Of a stretch of 36,358 nt of DNA, positions 17,443 to 26,212 are shown piece after piece. Origin of the DNA: Gelidibacter algens. GTDB lineage: Bacteria > Bacteroidota > Bacteroidia > Flavobacteriales > Flavobacteriaceae. The stretch is taken from positions 1-36,358 of the forward strand of contig NZ_LZRN01000041.1 of NCBI RefSeq assembly GCF_001678675.1. The letters are read 5' to 3'. Numbering within the stretch: the stretch's first letter is position 1; every line of letters starts with the position of its first letter. A model generated the notes under the pieces. It made no database searches and was not told the DNA's origin. It saw nothing but the letters and a program-made list of their open reading frames with translations. Both the position numbers and the translations under genes were made by a program.

Positions 17443-20169
17443 ATGAAACACATCTTTAGTTTATTGCTAACCGTGGTTAGTATGAATTTATGTTTAGCGC
17501 AGAATGTTTCTGGAACCGTAAGAGATTCTGAAGGCAACCCAATGACAGGTGTAAACGTCATAGAAAAAGGAACCACCAATGGTGTGCAGACAGATTTTGA
17601 AGGTCAATACAGTATTGCCGTCAGTGGTTCAGCCACATTGGTATTTAGTTATGTAGGATCAAATACTCAAGAAATCCCTATTAATAACCGATCTATAATT
17701 GATGTCACACTTGCTGATGGCGTAAGTTTGGCAGAGGTAGTATTAGTTGGATCTAGAAGCCCTAAACGCACGTCCTTAGATACCGCGGTCGCTATTGACA
17801 TCATTGATGTTTCTGAAGTAACCTCACAACTTGGAAAGGTTGAAATTAATGAACTTTTACAATACGCCGCCCCGTCATTTAATGCCAATAAACAATCTGG
17901 TAGTGATGGTGCTGACCACATTGACCCAGCTTCCCTGCGTGGTTTGGGCCCAGACCAAACACTGGTTTTAATAAACGGTAAGAGACGCCATCAATCGTCA
18001 TTAATAAATCTTTTTGGTACACGCGGTCGCGGTAACACAGGGACCGATTTGAACGCCATTCCTGCGGCGTCCATTAAGCGTATTGAGATTTTACGTGATG
18101 GTGCAGCTGCTCAGTATGGATCCGATGCCATCGCTGGTGTTATAAACATTGTTCTGAAAGATGATGTAAACGTAGCTACAGGTAGCATAAACTATGGTTT
18201 TTACAGCACCAATGCTGATGTTGATACGAGCGCATTTCAAGAGGATGATTATGGTCTTTGGAACACCGATGGGTTTTATTTAGACACAGAAAAAGATGGC
18301 AATGTCATCGGAAAAGACAAAAACTTTGATGGAGGCTCAATAAAAGTCACTGCAAATTACGGTGTAAAAGTGGGCAATAACGGTGGATTTGCCAATTTTA
18401 CCACGGAATACCTTAGCAAAAACCATACCCTACGGCCTACATTTGATTTTAGAAAAGGATTTGGAGAAGCCGCAATTGATGGCTTTAATTTCTTCGGAAA
18501 TTTTGCCGTGCCCGTGTCAGATAATACAGAAATTTATGCGTTTGGCGGTCGGAACTATAGAGATACTGATGCCTATGCCTTTACTAGAAATGGTGCAGAG
18601 CGCGTTGTTGAATCCATATACCCCAATGGGTTTACCCCACGCATTACATCCATAATTGTGGATAATTCGGTAGTAGCTGGTGTACGAACTGAAACTTCAG
18701 GCGGATGGAAAGTCGATATTAGCAACACGTATGGTCTCAACAAATTTCATTATTATATAAAAGGCACCCTCAATGCTTCTTTAGTTGACGTTTCTCCAAC
18801 TGATTTTGATGCGGGCGGCCATAGTCTTAGCCAAAATACCGTCAATTTTGATATTTCTAAGTATTATGATGGGGTGTTAAGCGGCATGAATTTAGCCTTT
18901 GGTGCAGAATATAGGACTGAAAATTTCATCATATTTGCTGGTGAAGAAGGCTCTTGGGCTACTTATGATATAAATGGCGTTCCATTTAATGCCAATACAC
19001 CTGATTCATCTACCGTAAATTATATGGATGCTAATGGTAACCTTATTTTAGATGATGATGGCAATGCCATTCCACGTCCAGGAGGCTCACAAGGTTTTCC
19101 TGGATATGCACCTACTAATGAGGTTGATAGAAGCCGGAGTAATATAAGTCTGTATGCTGATGGTGAATTTGATCTTACTGACAGATTTTTAGTGAGTTTG
19201 GCTGCACGATTTGAAGATTACAGTGATTTTGGAAGCACCATTAACGGAAAATTGGCTGCCCGTTTTAAAGCTACAGATAAAATTAATATTCGTGGTTCTG
19301 TCAGTACAGGTTTTAGAGCGCCATCTCTGGCCCAAATTTATTATAATTTGAGATTTACCAATTTTATTGGAGGCGTTGCCAGTGATCAATTATTGTCACC
19401 TAATAACAGCCCAGTCACTGCATCATTTGGAATAGGCCCGTTGTATGAAGAAAAAGCCTTCAATGCCGCATTAGGTTTCACTGCTAAATTTGGACAATTT
19501 TCAGCAACAATTGACGGTTATTACATCCACGTAAAAGATCGGATTGTATTAACAGGTACATTTGATGCACCAGATATTGAGGGTGTAGACTCTGCCCAAT
19601 TTTTTACAAACGGAGTGGACACCAAAACTACAGGTCTAGATGTGATTTTGACATGGAAAACTAATATTAGCGAAGACAGTTCTTTTGGGGCTACTTTCTT
19701 GGGCAACTTCAACGACATGAAAATTGACAATGTATTAAATGGTGGTTTGAACGAACAGACTTTTTTTGGTGAGCGCGATAAAGCATTTTTATTAGCATCA
19801 GCACCTGACAGCAAACTGAGCTTAAGCTTCACTTATGATAAAAACTGGTTTGATGCGGGCTTAACTTTTACACGCTTTAGTGAAGTAAAATTATTAGACT
19901 TTCAAACTTTTGAAGACCCTGCTGATTATGGAGGCTTTGCACAACAAATTGCTGCCGCTACTGATACCTATGGAGCTAAAATGGTTACCGATATTAATTT
20001 TGGATTCAAACTTTCAGAGAGTCTTAAGCTAAATGTTGGCAGTAACAATCTATTTAATATATATCCAGACCAACAGGATGATTGGACTGAAGGCGGAGGT
20101 TATTGGGATGCTGTTCAAATGGGATTTGGAGGCGCTTATTTTTATGCCAAAATGAATTACAGATTTTAA
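17443..20169 (+). CDS. TonB-dependent outer-membrane receptor with regulatory-like N-terminal domain
   Basis: A 908-residue outer-membrane transporter. The signal peptide (MKHIFSLLLTVVSMNLCLAQ) is followed by a carboxypeptidase-regulatory-like beta domain (about 22-95), a plug domain (about 110-235, with LRGLGPDQTLVLINGKRRH and GSDAIAGVINIVLK), and a 22-strand-type barrel ending in MNYRF, the usual aromatic C-terminus. The plug and barrel resemble the iron-complex receptor group more than SusC, and no SusD gene is adjacent. The substrate cannot be told from sequence. It is transcribed alone, with a 243-base upstream gap and a strong terminator just downstream. Confidence 0.92.
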   Translation: MKHIFSLLLTVVSMNLCLAQNVSGTVRDSEGNPMTGVNVIEKGTTNGVQTDFEGQYSIAVSGSATLVFSYVGSNTQEIPINNRSIIDVTLADGVSLAEVVLVGSRSPKRTSLDTAVAIDIIDVSEVTSQLGKVEINELLQYAAPSFNANKQSGSDGADHIDPASLRGLGPDQTLVLINGKRRHQSSLINLFGTRGRGNTGTDLNAIPAASIKRIEILRDGAAAQYGSDAIAGVINIVLKDDVNVATGSINYGFYSTNADVDTSAFQEDDYGLWNTDGFYLDTEKDGNVIGKDKNFDGGSIKVTANYGVKVGNNGGFANFTTEYLSKNHTLRPTFDFRKGFGEAAIDGFNFFGNFAVPVSDNTEIYAFGGRNYRDTDAYAFTRNGAERVVESIYPNGFTPRITSIIVDNSVVAGVRTETSGGWKVDISNTYGLNKFHYYIKGTLNASLVDVSPTDFDAGGHSLSQNTVNFDISKYYDGVLSGMNLAFGAEYRTENFIIFAGEEGSWATYDINGVPFNANTPDSSTVNYMDANGNLILDDDGNAIPRPGGSQGFPGYAPTNEVDRSRSNISLYADGEFDLTDRFLVSLAARFEDYSDFGSTINGKLAARFKATDKINIRGSVSTGFRAPSLAQIYYNLRFTNFIGGVASDQLLSPNNSPVTASFGIGPLYEEKAFNAALGFTAKFGQFSATIDGYYIHVKDRIVLTGTFDAPDIEGVDSAQFFTNGVDTKTTGLDVILTWKTNISEDSSFGATFLGNFNDMKIDNVLNGGLNEQTFFGERDKAFLLASAPDSKLSLSFTYDKNWFDAGLTFTRFSEVKLLDFQTFEDPADYGGFAQQIAAATDTYGAKMVTDINFGFKLSESLKLNVGSNNLFNIYPDQQDDWTEGGGYWDAVQMGFGGAYFYAKMNYRF

Positions 20170-20190
20170 AAACACGTCAGTTTAAAATTA

Positions 20191-20220
20191 AAAAAACCGA
20201 GCAAATTGCTCGGTTTTTTC
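20191..20220 (+). terminator. Strong bidirectional terminator
   Basis: AACCGAGC and GCTCGGTT form an 8-bp GC-rich stem with a short A/T loop, with an A-run before and a run of six T after. It lies between the stops of the convergent TonB receptor (20169) and ferredoxin (20237) genes and can serve both. Confidence 0.9.
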
Positions 20221-20236
20221 TTTGATATTATATCTA

Positions 20237-20590
20237 TTAGCCCTCAGGATGCATAAAGCGCTGTTTTGCTAAAAGTTGCGCTTCGGTTTCCATGTGGTCA
20301 TCATCAGGGACACAACAATCAACGGGACACACCGCTGCACATTGTGGCTCATCATGAAAGCCTTTGCATTCCGTACATTTGTCTGGAACAATGTAGTAAA
20401 TTTCATCACTGATAGGTTCTTGGGCTTCATCAGAATCCACTTCCTTTCCGTCAGGAAGCACTACCTTGCCTTTTAAACTAGTTCCATCTTTATATCTCCA
20501 ATCGTCTGCGCCTTCGTATATCGCAGTATTTGGACATTCTGGTTCACACGCACCGCAGTTGATACATTCATCTGTTATTATAATTGCCAT
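20237..20590 (-). CDS. 2[4Fe-4S] dicluster ferredoxin (Alv-type spacing)
   Basis: A 117-residue electron carrier binding two [4Fe-4S] clusters. Cluster motif I is C9-x2-C12-x2-C15-x3-C19-P. Motif II is C72-x2-C75-x8-C84-x3-C88-P, the long-loop spacing seen in Allochromatium-type ferredoxins. Two more cysteines (C92, C93) follow. The 52 residues between the motifs are roughly twice the usual number and carry a GTSLKGKVVLPDGKEV stretch, so this is a longer version than the usual 80-odd residues. It is divergent from the acyl-CoA reductase gene, which suggests a shared redox function by neighbourhood only. The cytoplasmic location is inferred from the lack of a signal. Confidence 0.9.
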   Translation of the reverse strand: MAIIITDECINCGACEPECPNTAIYEGADDWRYKDGTSLKGKVVLPDGKEVDSDEAQEPISDEIYYIVPDKCTECKGFHDEPQCAAVCPVDCCVPDDDHMETEAQLLAKQRFMHPEG

Positions 20591-20725
20591 AGCATCTTTG
20601 TCGTTAAAAATTTCAAACTATAGAAAAAAGTGATGAGATTTTATAGATTTTAAAGTGACATGAGTATTTTTTAAAACCTTTCAGAAAAAGTGGGACTTAA
20701 ACAAATCTCGTTCATTTCATTTTTC

Positions 20726-20733
20726 TAACTTTG
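20726..20733 (+). promoter_or_regulatory. Putative -7 promoter element of the acyl-CoA reductase gene
   Basis: TAACTTTG exactly matches TAnnTTTG, 43 bases before the ATG at 20777. No exact -33 TTTG is present at the usual distance. Confidence 0.45.
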
Positions 20734-20776
20734 CGATGCAAAAATAACGCCAAAACTATTCATAACCAAATACAGA

Positions 20777-21835
20777 ATGGATTTACAGCAAAGAATTAAC
20801 GCTTTTGTGAAACTAGGAGAATTTATAGGACAATTCTCAACAGACGGTTTTCAAAACAATGAAAATGTCAGTGCCAATAACCTATTTTTTGAGGGCTTTA
20901 AGCATCAAATAAAATTGGCTCATGAACACAACGGTTGGTTTACTAAGGAGAATATTTCTTTTTCATTGATGGGCTGGTCTAAATCATTAAATAATCATAG
21001 TATAGAGCAATGGTTAACACCTTATAAATTTGAAAATGTTATTCCAAAAAAAGTGGCCATCATAATGGCGGGAAACATCCCGTTGGTGGGTTTCCATGAC
21101 TTTATATCTGTCCTTATTTCTGGGCATTCTGTGATTGTAAAACAATCCTCCAATGACAAGCATCTACTGCCCTATTTGGCAAAATATTTGGAATATATTG
21201 AGCCTGATTTTAAAGGGACCATTACATTTACTGAAGAAAAACTGACAAATTTTGATGCGGTCATAGCCACAGGTAGTGACAATACATCACGTTATTTTGA
21301 ACATTACTTTAGAGGCAAACCTTCAATCATCAGAAAAAACAGGAATTCTGTTGCCATCTTAACCGGTAAGGAGACTGATGAAGAGCTCACAGCGCTTTCT
21401 GAAGATATTTTTAGATATTACGGACTGGGTTGCCGAAACGTGTCTAAATTATTTGTGCCCAAAGATTATGATTTTGATGCATTTTTTAAAGGTCTTTATG
21501 AATGGCATCCTATCATCAATCAAAATAAATATGCCAATAATTACGACTATAACAAGGCGGTGTATTTAATGAGCGAATTTGACCTCTTAGAAAATGGCTT
21601 TTTGATGATCAAGGAAGATGTCAGCTATGGCTCTCCAATTGCAACGCTGTTTTATGAGTACTATAACGATTTAGAAGCCCTAAAAAAACACGTCAAAGAG
21701 AACTCTCAAAACATTCAATGTGTAGTATCTAAAGGCGTTATAGAAGATTCTGTGGCATTTGGACAAACCCAGAAGCCTAACCTATGGGACTATGCTGACA
21801 ATGTCGATACCATTGCATTTTTATTAAAAATTTAG
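20777..21835 (+). CDS. LuxC-like acyl-CoA reductase
   Basis: A 352-residue protein of the aldehyde-dehydrogenase fold, LuxC/acyl-CoA reductase branch, which reduces fatty acyl-CoA (or acyl-ACP) to aldehyde with NAD(P)H through a thioester on a cysteine. The expected catalytic cysteine is C219 in YGLGCRNVSK. The nucleotide-binding part includes AIIMAGNIPLVGFHDF (about residues 94-109) and ATGSDNTSRYF. It is shorter than LuxC of luminous bacteria. None of luxA, luxB, luxD or luxE is nearby, so bioluminescence is not implied. The divergent dicluster ferredoxin and the downstream serC (75 bases away) form its neighbourhood. The family is well supported; its physiological product is unknown. Confidence 0.85.
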   Translation: MDLQQRINAFVKLGEFIGQFSTDGFQNNENVSANNLFFEGFKHQIKLAHEHNGWFTKENISFSLMGWSKSLNNHSIEQWLTPYKFENVIPKKVAIIMAGNIPLVGFHDFISVLISGHSVIVKQSSNDKHLLPYLAKYLEYIEPDFKGTITFTEEKLTNFDAVIATGSDNTSRYFEHYFRGKPSIIRKNRNSVAILTGKETDEELTALSEDIFRYYGLGCRNVSKLFVPKDYDFDAFFKGLYEWHPIINQNKYANNYDYNKAVYLMSEFDLLENGFLMIKEDVSYGSPIATLFYEYYNDLEALKKHVKENSQNIQCVVSKGVIEDSVAFGQTQKPNLWDYADNVDTIAFLLKI

Positions 21836-21910
21836 ACGATAAATTATCAATTTATTACCGGCTATTCCCTTTGAATTTAGCACCTTTGTATCTTTCAAAA
21901 ACCAAAACCC

Positions 21911-22975
21911 ATGAAAATACATAATTTTAGTGCAGGACCTTCTATTTTACCTCAAGAAGTCTTGAAAAAAGCTTCAGAGGCTGTTATTGAATATAATAAT
22001 ATTGGTATGTCTTTGTTGGAAATTTCTCATAGAAGCAAACATTTTGTGGACGTGATGGAAAATGCCAGAGCGTTAGCTTTAGAACTCTTGGGTCTTGAAG
22101 GAAAAGGCTATAAGGCTTTATTCTTACAAGGTGGTGCAAGCATGCAATTTGTTATGGTCGCCCTAAATCTGCTAGAAAAACGTGCTGGATATTTGAACAC
22201 AGGAACATGGAGTGAAAACGCCATTCAGGAAGCGAAAATTTACGATGATATCCATGAAGTGGCCTCTTCAAAGGATGCGAATTATAACTACATTCCTAAA
22301 GGTTATTCTATTCCTAAGGATTATGATTATTTTCATTGCACCTCTAACAATACTATTTTCGGAACTCAAATAAAGCAGTTTCCAGATTCACCAATCCCGA
22401 TGGTGTGCGATATGAGTAGTGATATTTTTTCCCGTCAACTGGATTTCTCTAAATTTGATCTCATTTATGCTGGTGCTCAAAAAAATATGGGCCCTGCAGG
22501 AACGACGCTCGTTGTGGTCAAAGAAGATATCTTGGGTAAAGTGTCGCGCAAAATCCCTTCCATAATGGACTATAAAGTACAAATAGAAAAGAGCAGCATG
22601 TTCAATACCCCTCCTGTCTTTGCAGTTTACACTTCCATGTTAACTTTGGAATGGCTCAAAAACCTCGGTGGCATCAAAGCCATTGAAAAGGTAAATGAAA
22701 TGAAATCACGTGTTATTTATTCTGAAATAGATCTGAACCCTTTATTTAAGGGATATGCTGTAAAAGAAGATCGCTCAATGATGAATGCTACGTTCACTTT
22801 GGCCAATGACGATTTAAAAGAAACTTTTGACACCATGTTAAAAGAAGCTGGAATAAGCGGATTGAGTGGTCACAGAAGTGTTGGTGGCTACAGAGCCTCA
22901 ATGTATAACGCCCTTTCTTTGGACAGTGTTAAGGCACTTGTGGAAGTCATGAGCGAATTGGAAACGAAGGCTTAA
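21911..22975 (+). CDS. serC: Phosphoserine aminotransferase
   Basis: A PLP enzyme that converts 3-phosphohydroxypyruvate and glutamate to O-phosphoserine; it also serves the analogous pyridoxine-pathway step in bacteria that use it. The 354-residue length is typical. The start HNFSAGPSILPQEVL and the GGASMQF segment are SerC signatures. The PLP-binding lysine is K191 in YAGAQKNMGPAG. The C-terminal GLSGHRSVGGYRASMYNA is highly conserved. It is followed 107 bases later by serA. A near-consensus -7 element, TATCTTTC, lies at 21889-21896. serB is not in the window. Confidence 0.96.
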   Translation: MKIHNFSAGPSILPQEVLKKASEAVIEYNNIGMSLLEISHRSKHFVDVMENARALALELLGLEGKGYKALFLQGGASMQFVMVALNLLEKRAGYLNTGTWSENAIQEAKIYDDIHEVASSKDANYNYIPKGYSIPKDYDYFHCTSNNTIFGTQIKQFPDSPIPMVCDMSSDIFSRQLDFSKFDLIYAGAQKNMGPAGTTLVVVKEDILGKVSRKIPSIMDYKVQIEKSSMFNTPPVFAVYTSMLTLEWLKNLGGIKAIEKVNEMKSRVIYSEIDLNPLFKGYAVKEDRSMMNATFTLANDDLKETFDTMLKEAGISGLSGHRSVGGYRASMYNALSLDSVKALVEVMSELETKA

Positions 22976-23082
22976 GAAATCAGCCATTAAAAGCATCAGT
23001 CTTTATCATATTGGACAAATAAAAAATAATTAATTAGAATTTAAACAGTCTCATGAACATGGGATTGTAAAAAACTTTTTTC

Positions 23083-24045
23083 ATGAAAATATTAGCAAAC
23101 GACGGAATTTCTCAAAGCGGTATAGATGCATTGGTGGAAGCTGGATTTGAAGTGATCACCACTACGGTAGCACAAGAACAACTCATCAATTACATCAACG
23201 ACAAAGGTGTTGACGTGTTGTTGGTTAGAAGTGCTACAACGGTGAGAAAGGATCTTATTGACCATTGTCCCAGCATTAAAATCATTGGACGTGGCGGTGT
23301 AGGAATGGATAATATTGATGTAGATTATGCACGTAGCAAAGGACTTCATGTGATCAATACCCCTGCGGCCTCATCACAATCTGTTGCAGAGTTGGTGTTT
23401 GCCCACTTATTTGGTGGTGTGCGGTTTTTGCATGATGCCAATAGAAACATGCCATTAGATGGTGATTCTCAGTTTAACAGCCTCAAAAAAAGCTATGCCA
23501 ATGGAACAGAGTTGAGAGGCAAAACCTTAGGGATTATTGGGTTTGGACGTATTGGTCGTGAAGTTGCCAAAATCGCACTTGGTGTTGGAATGAGAGTTAT
23601 TGCCAGTGATAAATTTGTAGGAAAGGCTACCATTAAAGTTGATTTTTACAATGGTCAATTCATCAATGTTGAAATTGAGACACAACCCATGAAGGATATC
23701 CTTAAGCAGTCTGATTTTATCACCTTACATGTGCCTGCCCAAGATGATTATGTGATTGGAGAAAAGCAATTTGGTCTCATGAAAGATGGTGTTGGTATAG
23801 TCAATGCTGCACGAGGTGGTGTGATTGATGAAGTTGCTCTAGTTCAAGCTATCGATAGTGGAAAAGTTGCTTTTGCTGGATTGGATACTTTTGAAAGTGA
23901 ACCAACACCAGCTGTTAAAATTTTAATGAATGGCAAAATATCATTAACCCCACATATTGGTGCTGCTACTAATGAGGCACAAGATAGGATTGGTACTGAA
24001 TTAGCATCTCAAATTGTCAGTATTTTGAAAACTGGAGAGGCTTAA
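23083..24045 (+). CDS. serA: D-3-phosphoglycerate dehydrogenase (short, no ACT domain)
   Basis: A 320-residue D-2-hydroxyacid dehydrogenase. Beside serC, the reaction is most likely oxidation of 3-phosphoglycerate to 3-phosphohydroxypyruvate, the first committed step of serine synthesis. The NAD-binding GFGRIGREV lies near residues 158-166, with Asp in VIASDKF favouring NAD. The catalytic residues are R244 in AARGGVID, E273 in FESEP and H291 in LTPHIGAAT. A short insertion with YNGQFINVEI precedes the MKDILKQSDFITLHVP block. It lacks the regulatory ACT and ASB domains, so serine feedback through ACT is not expected. A strong terminator follows. Confidence 0.9.
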   Translation: MKILANDGISQSGIDALVEAGFEVITTTVAQEQLINYINDKGVDVLLVRSATTVRKDLIDHCPSIKIIGRGGVGMDNIDVDYARSKGLHVINTPAASSQSVAELVFAHLFGGVRFLHDANRNMPLDGDSQFNSLKKSYANGTELRGKTLGIIGFGRIGREVAKIALGVGMRVIASDKFVGKATIKVDFYNGQFINVEIETQPMKDILKQSDFITLHVPAQDDYVIGEKQFGLMKDGVGIVNAARGGVIDEVALVQAIDSGKVAFAGLDTFESEPTPAVKILMNGKISLTPHIGAATNEAQDRIGTELASQIVSILKTGEA

Positions 24046-24070
24046 AAGTTATCAACATCATATTCCAAAA

Positions 24071-24106
24071 AATGCTTACAAGACAATGTGTTGTAAGCAT
24101 TTTTTG
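24071..24106 (+). terminator. Strong terminator after serA
   Basis: AATGCTTACAA (24071-24081) and TTGTAAGCATT (24091-24101) form a perfect 11-bp stem with a 9-nt loop, followed by a run of T. It closes the serC-serA unit. Confidence 0.9.
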
Positions 24107-24141
24107 TACTTTAACCTTTCAAACTTGAAAATGAGTTACTT

Positions 24142-24783
24142 ATGTCTGGAATACTTGATCTTTTAAATAGTGATACTGGAAAATCCATTGTCAGCGGTGT
24201 TGCTGGTCAAACCAATCAACCACCAAACAAAGCGCACGAAGTATTAATGATAGGAATGCCTGTTTTAATGGCCGCCATGAAACGCAACGCATCGTCACCT
24301 GAAGGCGCTCAAGGTTTGCTCAGCGCTATCAATAGTAAACATGATGGTAGTATCTTAAATGATTTGGGCAGCTTGTTTGGGGGTGGCGTTGATGACACTG
24401 TCATGACTGATGGCAGCAAAATATTGGGCCATGTACTTGGAAACAAACAGAGCAATGTCGAAAACGCTATTGGTGCCAAAGCTGGAATTGATTCGGGAAC
24501 CGTAGCCCAAATCTTGAAAGTTGCAGCGCCAATTTTAATGGGTATTTTGGGTAACCAAGCCAAACAGCAGAATGTGGATAGTCCCAGCGGATTGGAAGGA
24601 ATGTTGGGCGGACTTTTAAAAGGGAACTCACCACAAAACGAACAAAGCTTTCTAGAGTCTATTCTCGATGCCAACGGTGACGGAAGTGTTATGGACGATG
24701 TTGCAGGAATGGTTTTGGGAGGCAATAAAAAGAAAGGAGGCCTTGGAGGAATTATTGGTGGCTTATTTGGCGGAAAAAATTAA
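24142..24783 (+). CDS. DUF937 domain protein with an EF-hand-like loop
   Basis: A 213-residue protein matching the DUF937 family, built of repeated helical stretches rich in Gly/Ala such as VLMIGMPVLMAAMKRNA and ILKVAAPILMGILGNQA. The function is unknown; relatives include predicted cytoplasmic, possibly YidB-like proteins. Residues 176-187 (DANGDGSVMDDV) fit the calcium-binding EF-hand or dockerin-type loop, with acidic or oxygen ligands at positions 1, 3, 5 and 12-like sites. The tail is glycine-rich (GGLGGIIGGLFGGKN). There is no signal peptide. It stands between two terminator-like hairpins, so it is probably its own unit. Confidence 0.82.
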   Translation: MSGILDLLNSDTGKSIVSGVAGQTNQPPNKAHEVLMIGMPVLMAAMKRNASSPEGAQGLLSAINSKHDGSILNDLGSLFGGGVDDTVMTDGSKILGHVLGNKQSNVENAIGAKAGIDSGTVAQILKVAAPILMGILGNQAKQQNVDSPSGLEGMLGGLLKGNSPQNEQSFLESILDANGDGSVMDDVAGMVLGGNKKKGGLGGIIGGLFGGKN

Positions 24784-24806
24784 CCTATCTGTTTGATCGA
24801 TCAGTT

Positions 24807-24838
24807 AAAAGATCTTGCCAAGAGCCTTGGTTCTTTTG
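24807..24838 (+). terminator. Candidate terminator after the DUF937 gene
   Basis: CCAAG-AGC-CTTGG (24818-24830) forms an inner stem, and AAAAGA (24807-24812) pairs with TCTTTT (24832-24837) as an outer stem, interrupted by a 5-nt/1-nt internal loop. It is T-rich at its 3' side. Confidence 0.42.
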
Positions 24839-24907
24839 TTAAAAATGGCTAATTCTTAACCTATCAGGTATGATTTTTGTAATTTAAGATGAAAAATTTA
24901 GAACGTT

Positions 24908-25339
24908 ATGAAAACCTTTGTGACACTTATCCTTTTGGGAGTCTTTATAGTATCGTGCAAAAGCACGAAATCTCTCACTGGTGTGGCTTCCAACAACACT
25001 ACAACTGCCCAAGATACCGTCAGAATTGCCAATGATTCATTAGAATATGAAATCCTAATCATAGAACCTGGCTTTAATGCCTGGCTTGCATCTACCGCAA
25101 AACCGGAGGGCTTTTATTCACAACAATACATGGAAACCCGGAACAGACAATATGTATTAGAGTATAACCAGCGGGTCCTTCAACCACAACGCTACAGTAT
25201 TAGTTTGTACGAACAACAAATTGATTACCAGCCAACTATTGACTATGGCTATGAGGTCAATTACAAACTCTACAACTATTTTATATACTTTCAATTAACG
25301 TATAACCAAAGATTAGGTCCTTTTACCCCTCGAATTTAA
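24908..25339 (+). CDS. DUF6146-like lipoprotein
   Basis: A 143-residue predicted lipoprotein, with signal MKTFVTLILLGVFIVSC and lipobox Cys at residue 17. The mature part starts with a low-complexity Thr/Asn linker, then a conserved-looking domain with EYEILIIEPGFNAWLASTA and EVNYKLYNYFIYFQLTYNQRL. The pattern matches what I recall of DUF6146 in Bacteroidetes; the name is from memory and unchecked. The function is unknown. It precedes a membrane protein gene by 37 bases and may be cotranscribed with it. Confidence 0.78.
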   Translation: MKTFVTLILLGVFIVSCKSTKSLTGVASNNTTTAQDTVRIANDSLEYEILIIEPGFNAWLASTAKPEGFYSQQYMETRNRQYVLEYNQRVLQPQRYSISLYEQQIDYQPTIDYGYEVNYKLYNYFIYFQLTYNQRLGPFTPRI

Positions 25340-25376
25340 AGGAAATTAAAGTATCTTCGCACGGCAAAAAAGTGCA

Positions 25377-25871
25377 ATGGAAAATTTCAAGAAAAATTGG
25401 CAAATACAAAATAACTGGCAGTTACTTTTTCCAGTTCTGGGTATTCTCATATTAGGGTATTCTTCCTATAAACTGGCTGATGTAGCTGTGGGCAACATCA
25501 ATTTATTCCTGGTTATAATTCTGTCTATTGTCCTATTCTTTTTATTTTTGAAACTAACTTTATTTCTTTTTAAAAAATTAGAACGGAAATGGGCTGTGGA
25601 GTATCGATGGGAAATGATTCGTGTATTCATTGTTTTCGCGATTACAGGATCTTCCTCCGTTTTTGTTGGAAAACCTATTATTGCACTCATCGGTATTACA
25701 AAAGATAATTTTAACACTGTTTTTTACTGGATTTTATATCTCCTTGTAGGACTAATTTTCTATCAAATTTTATTGGTCTCTTACGGATGGTTGTTCGGCC
25801 AGTTTAAATTCTTTTGGGAGTTTGAAAAGAAGATGTTCAGAAGACTCGGATTAGAAAAGTTTTTAAATTAA
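25377..25871 (+). CDS. DUF6787-like integral membrane protein
   Basis: A 164-residue protein with four hydrophobic segments (about residues 17-35, 42-65, 82-105 and 118-142) and a conserved-looking C-terminus GQFKFFWEFEKKMFRRLGL. The last feature and the VFIVFAITGSSSVFVGKP segment fit what I recall of DUF6787. No enzymatic motif is visible, and its role is unknown. A near-consensus TATCTTCG (25352-25359) lies 17 bases before the ATG and may be a promoter. Its TAA overlaps the ATG of the next gene by one base, so the two are translationally coupled. Confidence 0.78.
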   Translation: MENFKKNWQIQNNWQLLFPVLGILILGYSSYKLADVAVGNINLFLVIILSIVLFFLFLKLTLFLFKKLERKWAVEYRWEMIRVFIVFAITGSSSVFVGKPIIALIGITKDNFNTVFYWILYLLVGLIFYQILLVSYGWLFGQFKFFWEFEKKMFRRLGLEKFLN

Positions 25872-26209
25872 TGAACATAGTAAGACAGCATACTATTTTT
25901 AAGGGGTTGACACTCATATTAGTGGTTGCATTTTTGCTACCTACTGCAGTGAAAGTCATACATGTTTTTGAAAAACATCATCACGAAGTGTGCTTGGGAG
26001 AATCTGATACGCATTTTCACACGCTAGTTGTTGATTGTCAGTTTTATAAATTCAAAATAAACATCCCCTTTACAATTCCTGAAAATAGTGTTGTGGTTAT
26101 TGAATTTCCTAAAATCAACTGTGTTATACCTACACATTACTCGTTTTTAAGTGAGTATCAAAATCTTCAGTTTTCACTCAGAGGTCCCCCTACAATTAAT
26201 TTAATCTAA
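25871..26209 (+). CDS. Small His/Cys-rich exported protein next to a TonB receptor
   Basis: A 112-residue protein with an N-terminal membrane or signal helix (about residues 11-30), then a cluster of likely metal ligands: H31, H36-H38, C41, H48, H50 and C56. This His/Cys spacing between an export helix and a short C-terminal part recurs in Bacteroidetes proteins encoded next to TonB receptors; that is from memory. It is probably periplasmic and may bind Zn or Cu, but no family name is recognised. Its ATG overlaps the upstream stop, and the TonB receptor with an Asp/His-rich segment follows 53 bases downstream, which supports a shared metal role. Confidence 0.72.
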   Translation: MNIVRQHTIFKGLTLILVVAFLLPTAVKVIHVFEKHHHEVCLGESDTHFHTLVVDCQFYKFKINIPFTIPENSVVVIEFPKINCVIPTHYSFLSEYQNLQFSLRGPPTINLI

Positions 26210-26212
26210 ATT

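Noticed and set aside
20777-21835. Bioluminescence operon
   Set aside because: Only the LuxC-like reductase is present; no luciferase, thioesterase or acyl-protein synthetase gene is near.
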